NCBI GenBank assembly: GCA_903928915.1
Contig: CAIYSL010000018.1
Span: 26,075 to 90,074 of the forward strand
Reading direction: 5' to 3'
Length of the DNA: 64,000 nt
Origin: an uncultured Syntrophobacterales bacterium
GTDB taxonomy: Bacteria > Desulfobacterota > Syntrophia > Syntrophales > UBA5619
How positions within the stretch are numbered: position 1 is the stretch's first letter; every line of letters starts with the position of its first letter. The position numbers were made by a program, and so were the translations under genes. The notes below the pieces were generated by a model. That model was not told the DNA's origin. It searched no databases and saw only the letters and a program-made list of their open reading frames with translations. Shown here piece after piece: positions 49,474-58,535 of the stretch.

Positions 49474-50670
49474 ATGGGTTTGCCGCTGGAAGGAATCACG
49501 GTTCTCGATCTCACGCACGTCATGTCGGGCCCCTACTGCACGCAGATCCTGGGCGACCTCGGGGCGGAGGTGATCAAGATCGAGCGCCCCGACGTGGGGG
49601 ACCAGACGCGGAGGATGCCGCCCCATTTCGTCGGCGAGAAGAAGATGAGCGCCTATTTCCTGTCGCTCAACCGCAACAAGAAGAGCCTCACCCTGGACAT
49701 GAAATCGCCCGAGGGGAAGGAGATCTTCTACAAACTGACGAAAAAAGCGGACGTGGTCGTCAACAATTTCGCGCCCGGCACGATGGAAAAGCTCGGGCTG
49801 GGCTACGAGACGCTCAAGGCGATCAACCCGCGGATCGTCTGGGCAGCCATCTCGGGCTACGGCCTGGACGGCCCCTACCGGAACCGGCCCGCTTACGACA
49901 TCATCATCCAGGCAGTGGGCGGGGTGATGAGCTACACCGGCGAACCGGACCGCCCGCCCGCCCGCTGCGGGATTCCCTATGGGGACTTAGGCGCATCGAT
50001 CCAGGCCGTCGTGGGGATCCTGGCCGCGCTGCTGTCGCGCGTGACCACCGGGGAGGGGCGGATGGTCGACATCTCGATGCTCGACGTGATGGCGGCGCTC
50101 CACACCTACCGGGCAAAGTACTTCTTCGTTGCCGGCGAGGTGCCCAAGGCCGTGGGCACCGCGCACGTGAGCAGCGTGCCCTTGCGCGCCTACCGGACCA
50201 AGGACACCTACATCGTCATCGAGGCCTTCATGGACCATTTCTGGCGGAACCTCTGCCACGTCCTCGACCTGGACCATCTGGCCGACGACCCGCGGTTCAA
50301 TTCCCGGCCCAACCGGCTTACCAACCGGGACGAGCTCGACCGCCTGCTGGAGGAGGCGTTCCTGAAGAAGACGACCGATGAATGGCAGGCCCTGTTCGAC
50401 ATCACGGAAGTGCCTGCCGGCCCCATAAACACCCTGGACAAGACGTTCGCCGATCCGCAGATCCTCGCCAGGAACATGGTAGTGGAGATCGATTCACCCC
50501 ACACGGGCAAGGTCAAGGACGTGGGCAATCCGATCAAGATGTCCGGGGTCGACAAGCAGGTCTACAACCCGCCCCCGCTGCTGGGCGAGCATTCGGAGGC
50601 GGTTCTTGCCTCAGTCCTGGGCCTTTCGCAGGCGGAGATCGCCACCCTCAAGGAGAAGAAGATTATTTAG
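49474..50670 (+). CDS. CaiB/BaiF-type (class III) CoA-transferase
   Basis: A 398-aa class III CoA-transferase. Catalytic D171 lies in YGDLGAS; the N-terminal GPYCTQILGDLGAEVIKIERP block is canonical. I choose the ATG at 49474 because AGGAGG (49461-49466) is seven bases upstream, whereas the in-frame ATG at 49468 is too close to it. It follows the carboxyltransferase by 31 bases and is closely similar in motif wording to the CoA-transferase at 6525. It likely activates the acid imported by the TctABC system. Confidence 0.92.
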   Translation: MGLPLEGITVLDLTHVMSGPYCTQILGDLGAEVIKIERPDVGDQTRRMPPHFVGEKKMSAYFLSLNRNKKSLTLDMKSPEGKEIFYKLTKKADVVVNNFAPGTMEKLGLGYETLKAINPRIVWAAISGYGLDGPYRNRPAYDIIIQAVGGVMSYTGEPDRPPARCGIPYGDLGASIQAVVGILAALLSRVTTGEGRMVDISMLDVMAALHTYRAKYFFVAGEVPKAVGTAHVSSVPLRAYRTKDTYIVIEAFMDHFWRNLCHVLDLDHLADDPRFNSRPNRLTNRDELDRLLEEAFLKKTTDEWQALFDITEVPAGPINTLDKTFADPQILARNMVVEIDSPHTGKVKDVGNPIKMSGVDKQVYNPPPLLGEHSEAVLASVLGLSQAEIATLKEKKII

Positions 50671-50773
50671 CCATCCCACCATACAGCGAGTGGTGCTCGA
50701 CCCGCGCTGCGGAGTCTTCTGGGTCATTCGTTTCATGTGCCAATTTTGTTGTTAAGGAGGGAATAAGATTGCC

Positions 50774-51229
50774 ATGAAAAAAGGATTGATCGTCTCCTGC
50801 GTGATGCTCATCGCCCTGTCGGTCTACGGAATCATCGAGTCCTCCCGGCTCGAACGGACGATGCAGATGGGTATCGGAATCGAGTTCCTGCCGCTGGCCA
50901 TGAGCCTCGCGATCGGGGGGCTCTCCATCGCCTTCCTGGTCGGAATCCTGCGGGGAAGGGTGGAGATCAAGGACACGCCGGTGTTTCAGCCCGACGGCCG
51001 CATCCGGATACTCGTCGTCTTTCTGCTGCTGGTGGGCTATGTCTTTTTGATCGAAGTCTTCGGTTACGTGCTCTCCACCTTCCTCTACCTGGCCGCAACG
51101 ATCATCTTTCTCCGCAGGGAGCGGATCGTCAGCGCCGTTCTGATGAGCGTCGGACTGACCTTCCTGCTGTTCGCGATCTTCCGCCTCTGGCTGAAATCGC
51201 CTCTCCCCACCGGGCTGCTGGGAATATAA
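50774..51229 (+). CDS. tctB: Tripartite tricarboxylate transporter small membrane subunit (TctB)
   Basis: A 151-aa protein with four hydrophobic segments, the TctB size and layout. AAGGAGG (50755-50761) precedes the ATG. It is 14 bases upstream of tctA. Together with tctA and the downstream binding protein it forms a TTT importer driven by the ion gradient. Confidence 0.85.
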   Translation: MKKGLIVSCVMLIALSVYGIIESSRLERTMQMGIGIEFLPLAMSLAIGGLSIAFLVGILRGRVEIKDTPVFQPDGRIRILVVFLLLVGYVFLIEVFGYVLSTFLYLAATIIFLRRERIVSAVLMSVGLTFLLFAIFRLWLKSPLPTGLLGI

Positions 51230-51243
51230 AGGAGCGACGAACC

Positions 51244-52731
51244 ATGATCGAACACCTGCTGAACGGCTTTGCGACTGCCCTGACCTTCACCAACCTTCTG
51301 TACTGTTTCTTCGGCGTGACGATGGGGACGATCATCGGCGTCCTTCCCGGCATCGGCCCCGTTGCCGGGACGGCGATGCTCATCCCTTTCACCTTCGGGA
51401 TGAACCCCACGACGGCCATCATCATGCTCGCCGGCATCTACTACGGGGCCATGTACGGCGGTTCGACCACCTCCATCCTGGTGAACCTGCCGGGCGAGTC
51501 CTCTTCGGTCATGACCTGCCTCGACGGCTACCAGATGGGCCAGCACGGCAGGGCCGGTGCGGCGTTGGGGATATCGGCGATCGGCTCGTTCATCGCCGGG
51601 ACGCTGAGCGTCCTGGGCCTGATGCTCCGGGCTCCCCCGCTGGCCGCCCTTGCCATCCGCTTCGGTCCGCCCGAGTACTTCTCCCTGATGGCGCTGGGCA
51701 TGACCCTGGTCATCTCCCTGGTGGGGGATTCGCTGGTCAAGGGGCTGATCGCCGGGGCCTTCGGGATCTTCCTCGGCACGATCGGGATGGACCCCACCAC
51801 CGGCATCGAGCGGTTCTCTTACGGGATTCCGACGCTCCTGGACGGGCTCAGCTTCGTGAGCGTCTCGGTGGGGCTGTTCGCCCTCTCCGAGGTGTTCGAG
51901 ATGGCCGAGTATTCCACCAAGGCCCCGGTGTATGTGGACAAGATCTCGAACCTGCTCCCGAACAGGGAGGACTGGAAGCGGTCGATCATGCCGATCCTGC
52001 GGGGAAGCGCCATCGGATTTTTTGCCAGCTGCATGCCCGGCTCGGGCGCAACCGTGGCCTCGATGCTGGCCTACGCCACGGAGAAGAAGATCTCCAAACA
52101 CCCCGAGAAATTCGGCACGGGGATCATCGAGGGGGTCGCCGCGCCTGAGAGCGCCAACAACGCCGCCACCGGCGGCGCCATGATCCCGCTGCTCGTCCTG
52201 GGCGTTCCGGGGTCGGCCACGGCGGCCATCATGATGGGGGCGCTCCTCGTCCACGGGATGCGGCCGGGGCCGCTGCTGCTGGAAAAGCACCCCGATTTCT
52301 TCTGGGCGATCATCGCCAGCATGTACATCGGCAACGTCATGCTGCTCATCCTGAACCTCCCCTTCGTGGGTGTCTGGGCGCGGATGCTGAAGATCCCCCA
52401 TGCGATCCTGATCCCGCTGATCCTGTCAATCTCTTCGGTGGGCGTGTTCACGGTCAACAACAACCTGATCGAGGTCTGGATCATGCTGCTGTTCGGGGTG
52501 ATCGGCTACTTCATGAAGAAGTTCGGGTTTCCCCCCGCCCCGGTCATCCTGGCCCTCATCCTGACGCCGCTGATGGAGAACGCCCTGCAGCAATCGCTGC
52601 AGATGTCCCACCAGGACATCTCCATCTTCTTCACCCGGCCGATCTCCCTCGCCCTGATGTGCCTGGCTGGCGTGTCCTTGCTCAGCCCGCTGCTCAGGTA
52701 CCTCTGGACGAAGGTGCGCTCCTCTTCCTGA
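51244..52731 (+). CDS. tctA: Tripartite tricarboxylate transporter large permease (TctA)
   Basis: A 495-aa membrane protein of TctA size with about eleven or twelve segments. The family's conserved N-terminal block GVLPGIGPVAGTAMLIPFT and NLPGESSSVMTCLDGYQM are both present, as is the mid-protein APESANNAATGG repeat of the same type. AAAGGAG at 51228-51234 is nine bases before the ATG. Substrates of TTT systems range from citrate to aromatic acids and are decided by the binding protein. Confidence 0.93.
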   Translation: MIEHLLNGFATALTFTNLLYCFFGVTMGTIIGVLPGIGPVAGTAMLIPFTFGMNPTTAIIMLAGIYYGAMYGGSTTSILVNLPGESSSVMTCLDGYQMGQHGRAGAALGISAIGSFIAGTLSVLGLMLRAPPLAALAIRFGPPEYFSLMALGMTLVISLVGDSLVKGLIAGAFGIFLGTIGMDPTTGIERFSYGIPTLLDGLSFVSVSVGLFALSEVFEMAEYSTKAPVYVDKISNLLPNREDWKRSIMPILRGSAIGFFASCMPGSGATVASMLAYATEKKISKHPEKFGTGIIEGVAAPESANNAATGGAMIPLLVLGVPGSATAAIMMGALLVHGMRPGPLLLEKHPDFFWAIIASMYIGNVMLLILNLPFVGVWARMLKIPHAILIPLILSISSVGVFTVNNNLIEVWIMLLFGVIGYFMKKFGFPPAPVILALILTPLMENALQQSLQMSHQDISIFFTRPISLALMCLAGVSLLSPLLRYLWTKVRSSS

Positions 52732-52920
52732 CCGGGCGCACCGCACGGGTCCCGCCCGCGGCCGCGGGGCGGCCGCGTACGTTCCGCAGGGCGAGGCGGC
52801 GCCGGAACACGGGACGCTTCCGCTGCGGCGGTACTCCGCTGATGCCGCAGGCGGCATCCCGCGCACGACAGCGGGTCGGCAGCGGGTTTGCGTTGCCCGG
52901 ATTGATATGGTAGAAAACAC

Positions 52921-52944
52921 GCCGCCCCTTGTGCAGGGGGCGGC
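52921..52944 (+). terminator. Hairpin between tctA and tctC
   Basis: GCCGCCCC (52921-52928) pairs with GGGGCGGC (52937-52944). It lies inside the operon, upstream of the tctC start, where it may reduce read-through or stabilise the 3' end of the tctBA message, allowing more binding protein than permease to be set separately. No T-run follows. Confidence 0.45.
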
Positions 52945-53011
52945 AGTGTGTGGTTTGAGGAAGTCGAAAAGAACCAAGAACTTCTAACCCACGATAAGAA
53001 GGAGGTATCCG

Positions 53012-53989
53012 ATGAAACGCACGGAACATCTGTTGACTGCCTTCGTGACGGCCCTATCCTTTCTGCTGATTGCACCGGCCGATTCCCCCGCCCAGAGCCC
53101 GCTGACCAAGCCCGTCGAATTCGTCTGCCACGCCGCGGCAGGCGGGGGAAGCGACATCCAGGCCCGGTTCATCCAGAGCGTGATCGAAAAAGAGAAGCTC
53201 TGCTCGCAGCCGGTCGCAGTAGTCAACCGGGCGGGCGGCGGCGGGGCCATCGCCTTCGCCTACGTCGCGGGGAAGAAGGGCGATCCGCACGTCTGGCTCA
53301 CCGCCACCACCAGCTTCCTGACCACCCCGCTGCTGGGCAAATCGAAGTACACCTACAAGGATTTCACCCCGGTCACCAATCTCGCCTTCGATGACTTCCT
53401 GGTAACCGTGCGGGCCGACGCGCCGTGGAAGACCATGAAGGACCTGGTCGAAGACGCCAAGAAACGGCCCGGCCAGATCAAGACCGGCGGCACCTACGCC
53501 CCCGGCACGGACGCCCTGATCGATCATCTCATCGGCAAAGAGGCGGGGATCAAATTCAACTACATCCCCTTCAAGAGCGGCGGTGAGGCGATGATCGCGC
53601 TCTTGGGAGGAAACATCGACATGTTCTACCCCAACCCCGGCGAGGCACTGGCCCAGATGGAGGCGAAGAAGGTGCGCATCCTCGGCGTGGCCAGCGCGAA
53701 AAGGCTGGAGGGGGCCCCGGACATCCCGACCCTGAAGGAGCTGGGGTACAACGTCTCCATGCAGCAGCTCCGTTCGATCGCGGCGCCCAAGGACCTCTCG
53801 CCGGCCGCCCTGAAGTACCTGGAGGAGGTCTTCAAGAAAGTGGCGAACTCGGCCGTCTGGAAGGAGAAGTACATCAAGGAGAACATGCTTACCTGGGACT
53901 ACAAGACGAGCGCCGAGACGCAGAAGCTCTGGGAGCAGAACAACGAATTCTGCGCCAAGACGATGAAGGAGATGGGCGTCATCAAATAG
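53012..53989 (+). CDS. tctC: Tripartite tricarboxylate transporter substrate-binding protein (TctC/Bug family)
   Basis: Periplasmic binding protein, 325 aa, of the Bug family. The signal peptide is residues 1-28 (MKRTEHLLTAFVTALSF, ending SPAQS). Bug features are VEFVCHAAAGGGSDIQAR (first ligand loop), NRAGGGGAIAFAYVAG, and TGGTYAPGTDALIDHLI in the second lobe. An AAGGAGG site precedes the ATG. The gene is last of the transporter trio and 280 bases from tctA. The ligand probably is an organic acid, to be CoA-activated by the flanking CoA-transferases. Confidence 0.9.
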   Translation: MKRTEHLLTAFVTALSFLLIAPADSPAQSPLTKPVEFVCHAAAGGGSDIQARFIQSVIEKEKLCSQPVAVVNRAGGGGAIAFAYVAGKKGDPHVWLTATTSFLTTPLLGKSKYTYKDFTPVTNLAFDDFLVTVRADAPWKTMKDLVEDAKKRPGQIKTGGTYAPGTDALIDHLIGKEAGIKFNYIPFKSGGEAMIALLGGNIDMFYPNPGEALAQMEAKKVRILGVASAKRLEGAPDIPTLKELGYNVSMQQLRSIAAPKDLSPAALKYLEEVFKKVANSAVWKEKYIKENMLTWDYKTSAETQKLWEQNNEFCAKTMKEMGVIK

Positions 53990-54105
53990 ACGCGCCGCCC
54001 CGCGAGCGACCGACGTGCCGCGGCGGAAGCAGGGCAAGACCCTGCTTCCGCCGCGGGGATCCACCGGAACAAGACAGCGCCGTCCCTGAAGGTGTTGATG
54101 CGGCA

Positions 54106-55290
54106 ATGACCGGGATGCTCAGCGACATAAAGGTCCTCGACCTGACCACCTTCCTCTCGGGCCCCTTCTGTACGATGATCCTGTCGGACATGGGGGCGGA
54201 GGTCCTGAAGATCGAATCGCCCCCCAAGGGGTGCGCCACCCGGCAGACCCCTCCGTTCATCGCCGGGCAGAGCGCCTATTTCATGAGCCTCAACCGCGGG
54301 AAGAAGGCCATCACCCTGAACCTGAAGAGCGAACGGGGGAAGAAGGTCTTTCTTCAGCTCGTGGCGGCGTGCGACGTCCTGGTGGAGAATTTCCGGCCGG
54401 GGGTGATGGACCGCCTGGGGTTCACGTACCAGAGGCTCTCCGAGGTCAACCCGCGTCTCGTCTATGCGGCCATATCCGGGTTCGGCAACACCGGCCCCTT
54501 CCGCGAGAAGGGCGCCTACGACATGGTCATCCAGGGCTACGGCGGGATCATGAGCATCACGGGGCAGCCGGGGGGCGAGCCGGTGCGGGTGGGGTATTCC
54601 GTTTCGGACCTGGCCGCGGGGCTGTACGGGGCGCTCGCCGTCACCGGGGCGCTGCGCAGCCGGGACAGGATGGGCCGCGGCCAGTATCTCGACGTGTCGA
54701 TGTTCGACTGCCAGGTGGCGTTCATGGAAAACGCCATTGCCCGGTATTTCGCCACCGGGGAGATACCGGGTCCGCTGGGAAACCGGCACCCCTCCATCGC
54801 GCCGTTTCAGGCCTTCAAATCCCAAACGGGATACTTCACCCTCACCGCCAGCACGGACGAGCAGTTCGCGAACCTCTGCGATGCCCTGTGCATGCCGCAG
54901 CTCAAAGCAGATCAGCGGCTGGCGACGAAACGGGAGCGGGTCCGGAACGTGGCCCTGGTCAACGAGATATTCGGGAAGATATTCGCGGAGAAGCCCAAGG
55001 AGCACTGGATCGAGCTCCTGGAGCGCCACAAGGTCCCCTGCGGGCCGATCAACGATGTGAAGGAAGTGGTGGAATCCCCGCAGGTGGATGCGCGGGGGAT
55101 GATCGTCGAGGTGGAGCACAAGACCGCCGGGAAGGTGAAGATGGCAGGCCCCCCGATCAAGGCGTCGCTGACGCCGCTGGCGGTGCAGGGACCGCCGCCG
55201 CTTCTTGGCCAGGACACGGACAGCGTTCTTGCCGAATTGGGGTATTCCTCCGAAGAGATCGCCGCCTTCCGGGCGGTCGGCGACGTATAA
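54106..55290 (+). CDS. CaiB/BaiF-type (class III) CoA-transferase
   Basis: A 394-aa class III CoA-transferase. Catalytic D168 lies in SVSDLAAG; the N-terminal block reads GPFCTMILSDMGAEVLKIESP. It is a different paralogue from the one at 49474, so the operon encodes two CoA-transferases, one perhaps for the imported acid and one for a later intermediate. The start could be the ATG at 54106 or the one at 54115; the ribosome site is weak. It precedes the dehydratase-like gene by 82 bases. Confidence 0.9.
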   Translation: MTGMLSDIKVLDLTTFLSGPFCTMILSDMGAEVLKIESPPKGCATRQTPPFIAGQSAYFMSLNRGKKAITLNLKSERGKKVFLQLVAACDVLVENFRPGVMDRLGFTYQRLSEVNPRLVYAAISGFGNTGPFREKGAYDMVIQGYGGIMSITGQPGGEPVRVGYSVSDLAAGLYGALAVTGALRSRDRMGRGQYLDVSMFDCQVAFMENAIARYFATGEIPGPLGNRHPSIAPFQAFKSQTGYFTLTASTDEQFANLCDALCMPQLKADQRLATKRERVRNVALVNEIFGKIFAEKPKEHWIELLERHKVPCGPINDVKEVVESPQVDARGMIVEVEHKTAGKVKMAGPPIKASLTPLAVQGPPPLLGQDTDSVLAELGYSSEEIAAFRAVGDV

Positions 55291-55372
55291 AATAGGGACA
55301 GATACCTCTATCCCGTGCCCCGCGGCTCGCGCCGCGGATGCAGCACTACCGCAGAAGAAGGAGAAGAGCCAA

Positions 55373-56809
55373 ATGGGGTTGAAGACAAAGGCCGAGTACA
55401 TCGAATCGCTCCGCAAGCTCAAACCCACGGTGTACATGTTCGGGGAGAAGGTCGACAACGTAGTGGACAATCCGCGCATCCGGGCCGGGATCGAGACGAC
55501 GGCGGAGACCTACGAGCTCGCCCAGATGCCGGAGCATCGCGACCTGATGGTGACCAAAAGCTCCCTGAACGGGGAGCCGATCAACCGGTTCAACAACCCG
55601 CCCCAGTCGGTCGAGGACCTGGTGGCCCGGGTGAAGATCAACCGCCTCTTGGGCCGCCGCGTGGGCACCTGCTTCCAGCGCTGCACCGGCCTGGACTGCA
55701 TGGTGGCCCTGTCGGTCACCACCTACGACTGCGATAAGAAGTACGGGACCGAGTACCACAAGCGGTTCGTCGAGTTCCTGAAGCACATGCAGACAAACGA
55801 CCTGGTGGCCAACGCCGGGGTGACCGACGTGAAGGGGGACCGGAACCTGGGCCCCACGGAGCAGGCGGACCCGGACGTGTACCTCCACGTGGTCGAGAAG
55901 CGGGAGGATGGGATCGTGGTCCGCGGCGCCAAGTGCCACCAGACCGGGTCGTTGTCGGCGCACGAGATCATCGTGCTGCCCACCCGCGCCCTGAAGAAGG
56001 GCGACGAGGAGTTCGCCGTGGCTTTTGCCGTGCCTACCGACACGAAGGGGATAATCCACGTGGTCGGCCGCTCCAGCCTGGACACGCGCGAGCAGGACGG
56101 CTGCGACTGCGGGAACGTCCAGTACTCCAAGTACGCCCCCACGGTCATCTTCGACAACGTCTTCGTCCCCTGGGAGCGGGTGTTTCTCTGCGGCGAGTGG
56201 GAGTTCGCCGCGGACCTGGTCGCCTACTTCTCCGCCTTCCACCGCCAGAGCCACGGCGGGTGCAAGGCCGGCAAGATCGACTGCATGGTGGGGGCCGCCT
56301 TGACGATGATGGCCTACAACGGCACCGAGAAGGTGAGCCACCACAAGGAGAAGGTCATCGACATGATCCACCGCGCCGAGACCCTGTACGGCTGCTCGCT
56401 GGCCGCCTCCTACGAAGGCCGGCGCATGCCCTCGGGCACCTACTTCATCGACCCGGTCCTGGCCAACGCCTCCAAGATCCACGAGGGGCGCGAGATGGCC
56501 GAGGCGACGCGGCTGATGATCGACGTGGCCGGCGGGTTCGTGGCGGACCTGCCCTCGGATAGGGATTTCGCGAACCCCGCCGTGGGTCCGCTCCTGAAGA
56601 AGTACCTCAAGGGGGCGAGCGCGGTCCCGGTGGAGAACCGGATCAAGATGTTCCGCCTGGTCGAGAAGATGGCCATGGAGAGCGCCGACACCATCTCCGA
56701 CATCCACGGCGGCGGCTCACCGGCGGCGCACCGGCTCACCATCTTCCGGGAGTCGCGCAACCAGGACAAGGTCGCGGCGGCAAAGCGGCTGGCCGGGATC
56801 GAGGAGTGA
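55373..56809 (+). CDS. 4-hydroxybutyryl-CoA dehydratase/vinylacetyl-CoA isomerase-like flavoenzyme
   Basis: A 478-aa protein of the 4-hydroxyphenylacetate 3-hydroxylase (HpaB) fold with the [4Fe-4S]-ligand set of 4-hydroxybutyryl-CoA dehydratase (AbfD): C100 and C104 in GTCFQRCTG, H290 and C297 in FHRQSHGGC. In AbfD these residues are C99, C103, H292 and C299 with the same spacing. It should thus dehydrate a 4-hydroxyacyl-CoA via a flavin radical, or isomerise its beta-gamma-alkene. AAGGAG precedes the ATG at 55373; the open frame upstream is not typical. It closes the GntR-led operon, and its stop abuts the stop of the convergent kinase gene. Confidence 0.88.
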   Translation: MGLKTKAEYIESLRKLKPTVYMFGEKVDNVVDNPRIRAGIETTAETYELAQMPEHRDLMVTKSSLNGEPINRFNNPPQSVEDLVARVKINRLLGRRVGTCFQRCTGLDCMVALSVTTYDCDKKYGTEYHKRFVEFLKHMQTNDLVANAGVTDVKGDRNLGPTEQADPDVYLHVVEKREDGIVVRGAKCHQTGSLSAHEIIVLPTRALKKGDEEFAVAFAVPTDTKGIIHVVGRSSLDTREQDGCDCGNVQYSKYAPTVIFDNVFVPWERVFLCGEWEFAADLVAYFSAFHRQSHGGCKAGKIDCMVGAALTMMAYNGTEKVSHHKEKVIDMIHRAETLYGCSLAASYEGRRMPSGTYFIDPVLANASKIHEGREMAEATRLMIDVAGGFVADLPSDRDFANPAVGPLLKKYLKGASAVPVENRIKMFRLVEKMAMESADTISDIHGGGSPAAHRLTIFRESRNQDKVAAAKRLAGIEE

Positions 56810-58348
56810 TCATTTCCCCTGCACAAAGGTTTCGTGGATCCGCTTTTCCACCGGGGCCAGGGCGTCGTGGATCTCCCGGTAGAGGGTAAAGTACCTGCCG
56901 TATTTTTCGTGATTCTCCGGGTCCGGACTGATCGGCTCTGCGAAGCGGACGCAGAGCTCCACAGCCGTGCGCACATCCGGGAAGAGGCCGATCCCCACGC
57001 CCGCCACCAGCGCCGACCCGAAGGAGGAGTCCCCGGCCTTCGGCACCATGACCGGCATCCCCATCACGTCCGCGACGATCCGCCGCCAGAGCGCGCTTTT
57101 GGCCCCGCCGCCGATGATCCGGAGGTCCCTGAAGGACAGTCCCGCCTCGGCGAGGACCTGCGCGGCATCCAAGAGGGAGTAGGCGACGCCCTCGAGCACG
57201 GCCCGGTAGAAATGGGCCTTACGGTGGCTCATGGTCGCCCCGACAAAGCTGGCGCGCAGATAGGGGTCGAAGTAGGGGGCGCGCTCGCCCAGCAGGTAGG
57301 GGTGGAAGAACAGCCCGTCGCTGCCGACCGGGACCTGAGCCGCCTCTTCGTCCATAAGCTGAAAGGCGGATTTTCCGCTCAGCGCCGCAGCGTCGACCTC
57401 CCACCTCCCCAAGGTGTCACGCGTCCAGCGGTTTGCCGAGGCGCAGGAGTTGGTGGCCGCCATGAGGTACCACATGTCGTCCACCCCGTGCGGGTAGTTG
57501 AACCCCCGGGGGATTGGATGCGGCCGGTCGGCCATGATGCAGACGTTCCCGGCAGTGGCCAGCTTCACGATCCCCTGGCCGGGAGAGACGGCCCCGGCGC
57601 TGTAGTTCTCCACGGCCGTGTCTGTCGTCCCCACCACGATCGGTATCCCTTCCCGGAGCCCGGATTCGCGGGCCGCTGCGGCGGTGAGCGGGCCGGCGAT
57701 CGCTGTGGGGGAGACGATCGGCGGAAACGCTGACAGGGAGAGCCCCAGCTCCCCGATCAGCTCGGCAGACCATTGACGCGTCCCACCGTCGAAGAGCAGC
57801 GACCCCTGCGCGTCGATGTGGTCCGTCTCCCAGGTTCCCGTAAACCGGTACCGCAGGTAATCCTTGGTAAAGAAGATACGCTCCACCCGGTCCAGCACCG
57901 CGGGCTCGTTTTGCCTGAGCCAGAGGAGTTGGGGAAGCGTCCAGGTGGGGTTCACCCGGTTGTAGGTGATCCGGAAGATCTCATCGCCGCGCCGCTGCTC
58001 CAGGTCCCGCACCTGCGCCATGCTCCGCTGATCCGTCCACATGATGCAGGGCCTGAGGACCGCGCCCCCTTTCCCGGTGAGGACGGCGTTGTGCGTCGAG
58101 CCGTCAACGGCGAGCGCAATGATATCGGGTCCCCTGCGTCCAGTTTCCGTCAACAGCCGGGCGAGCGTGACCCGGAAGGTCTGGTACCAATCCTCGGGAT
58201 TCTGCTCCGACCAGCCATGTCGGGGATAGGATGTCCTGTACTCGGTGAAGCTGCTGCCGATGATCGACCCCTCAGTATCGAGCAGGGTAAGTTTGCACCC
58301 GCCGGTGCCGAGATCGACACCGAGCAGACTTTCCGGCGTTAATGCCAT
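56810..58348 (-). CDS. FGGY-family carbohydrate kinase
   Basis: A 512-aa sugar kinase of the xylulokinase/gluconokinase group. The N-terminal LGVDLGTGGCKLTLLD phosphate loop and, in the second half, GTTDTAVENYSAGAV and RIIGGGAKSALWRRIVADV (ATP-binding region, about 400-420) are present. GGAGGG precedes the ATG. It is convergent with and touches the dehydratase gene (stops adjacent, no spacer). The sugar or polyol substrate is not evident; no sugar isomerase or transporter neighbours it. Confidence 0.9.
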   Translation of the reverse strand: MALTPESLLGVDLGTGGCKLTLLDTEGSIIGSSFTEYRTSYPRHGWSEQNPEDWYQTFRVTLARLLTETGRRGPDIIALAVDGSTHNAVLTGKGGAVLRPCIMWTDQRSMAQVRDLEQRRGDEIFRITYNRVNPTWTLPQLLWLRQNEPAVLDRVERIFFTKDYLRYRFTGTWETDHIDAQGSLLFDGGTRQWSAELIGELGLSLSAFPPIVSPTAIAGPLTAAAARESGLREGIPIVVGTTDTAVENYSAGAVSPGQGIVKLATAGNVCIMADRPHPIPRGFNYPHGVDDMWYLMAATNSCASANRWTRDTLGRWEVDAAALSGKSAFQLMDEEAAQVPVGSDGLFFHPYLLGERAPYFDPYLRASFVGATMSHRKAHFYRAVLEGVAYSLLDAAQVLAEAGLSFRDLRIIGGGAKSALWRRIVADVMGMPVMVPKAGDSSFGSALVAGVGIGLFPDVRTAVELCVRFAEPISPDPENHEKYGRYFTLYREIHDALAPVEKRIHETFVQGK

Positions 58349-58535
58349 CTCTCGACCCTCCCTGGATTGCCGGAGACCTGCCGCGAATATCGACTACGCG
58401 CCTGTCCGCGACTGATCCTTCCCTCTCTGCGCGCGACCAGGCACCGGCCCCCCGGAGAAGACGGTACCAGGGGCGAAAGCACGCTGCCTGGCCCGCGGTC
58501 ACCGCCCGCTTCGCTGCACCGCGGCGTCGAGCTTC

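Noticed and set aside
55373..56809. Plain 4-hydroxyphenylacetate 3-monooxygenase (HpaB)
   Set aside because: The two cysteines and His/Cys pair that bind the AbfD cluster are conserved with correct spacing, which HpaB hydroxylases lack, and no HpaC reductase is nearby.
56810..58348. FGGY kinase as part of the GntR operon
   Set aside because: It is on the opposite strand, convergent, with its own ribosome site and no shared promoter.
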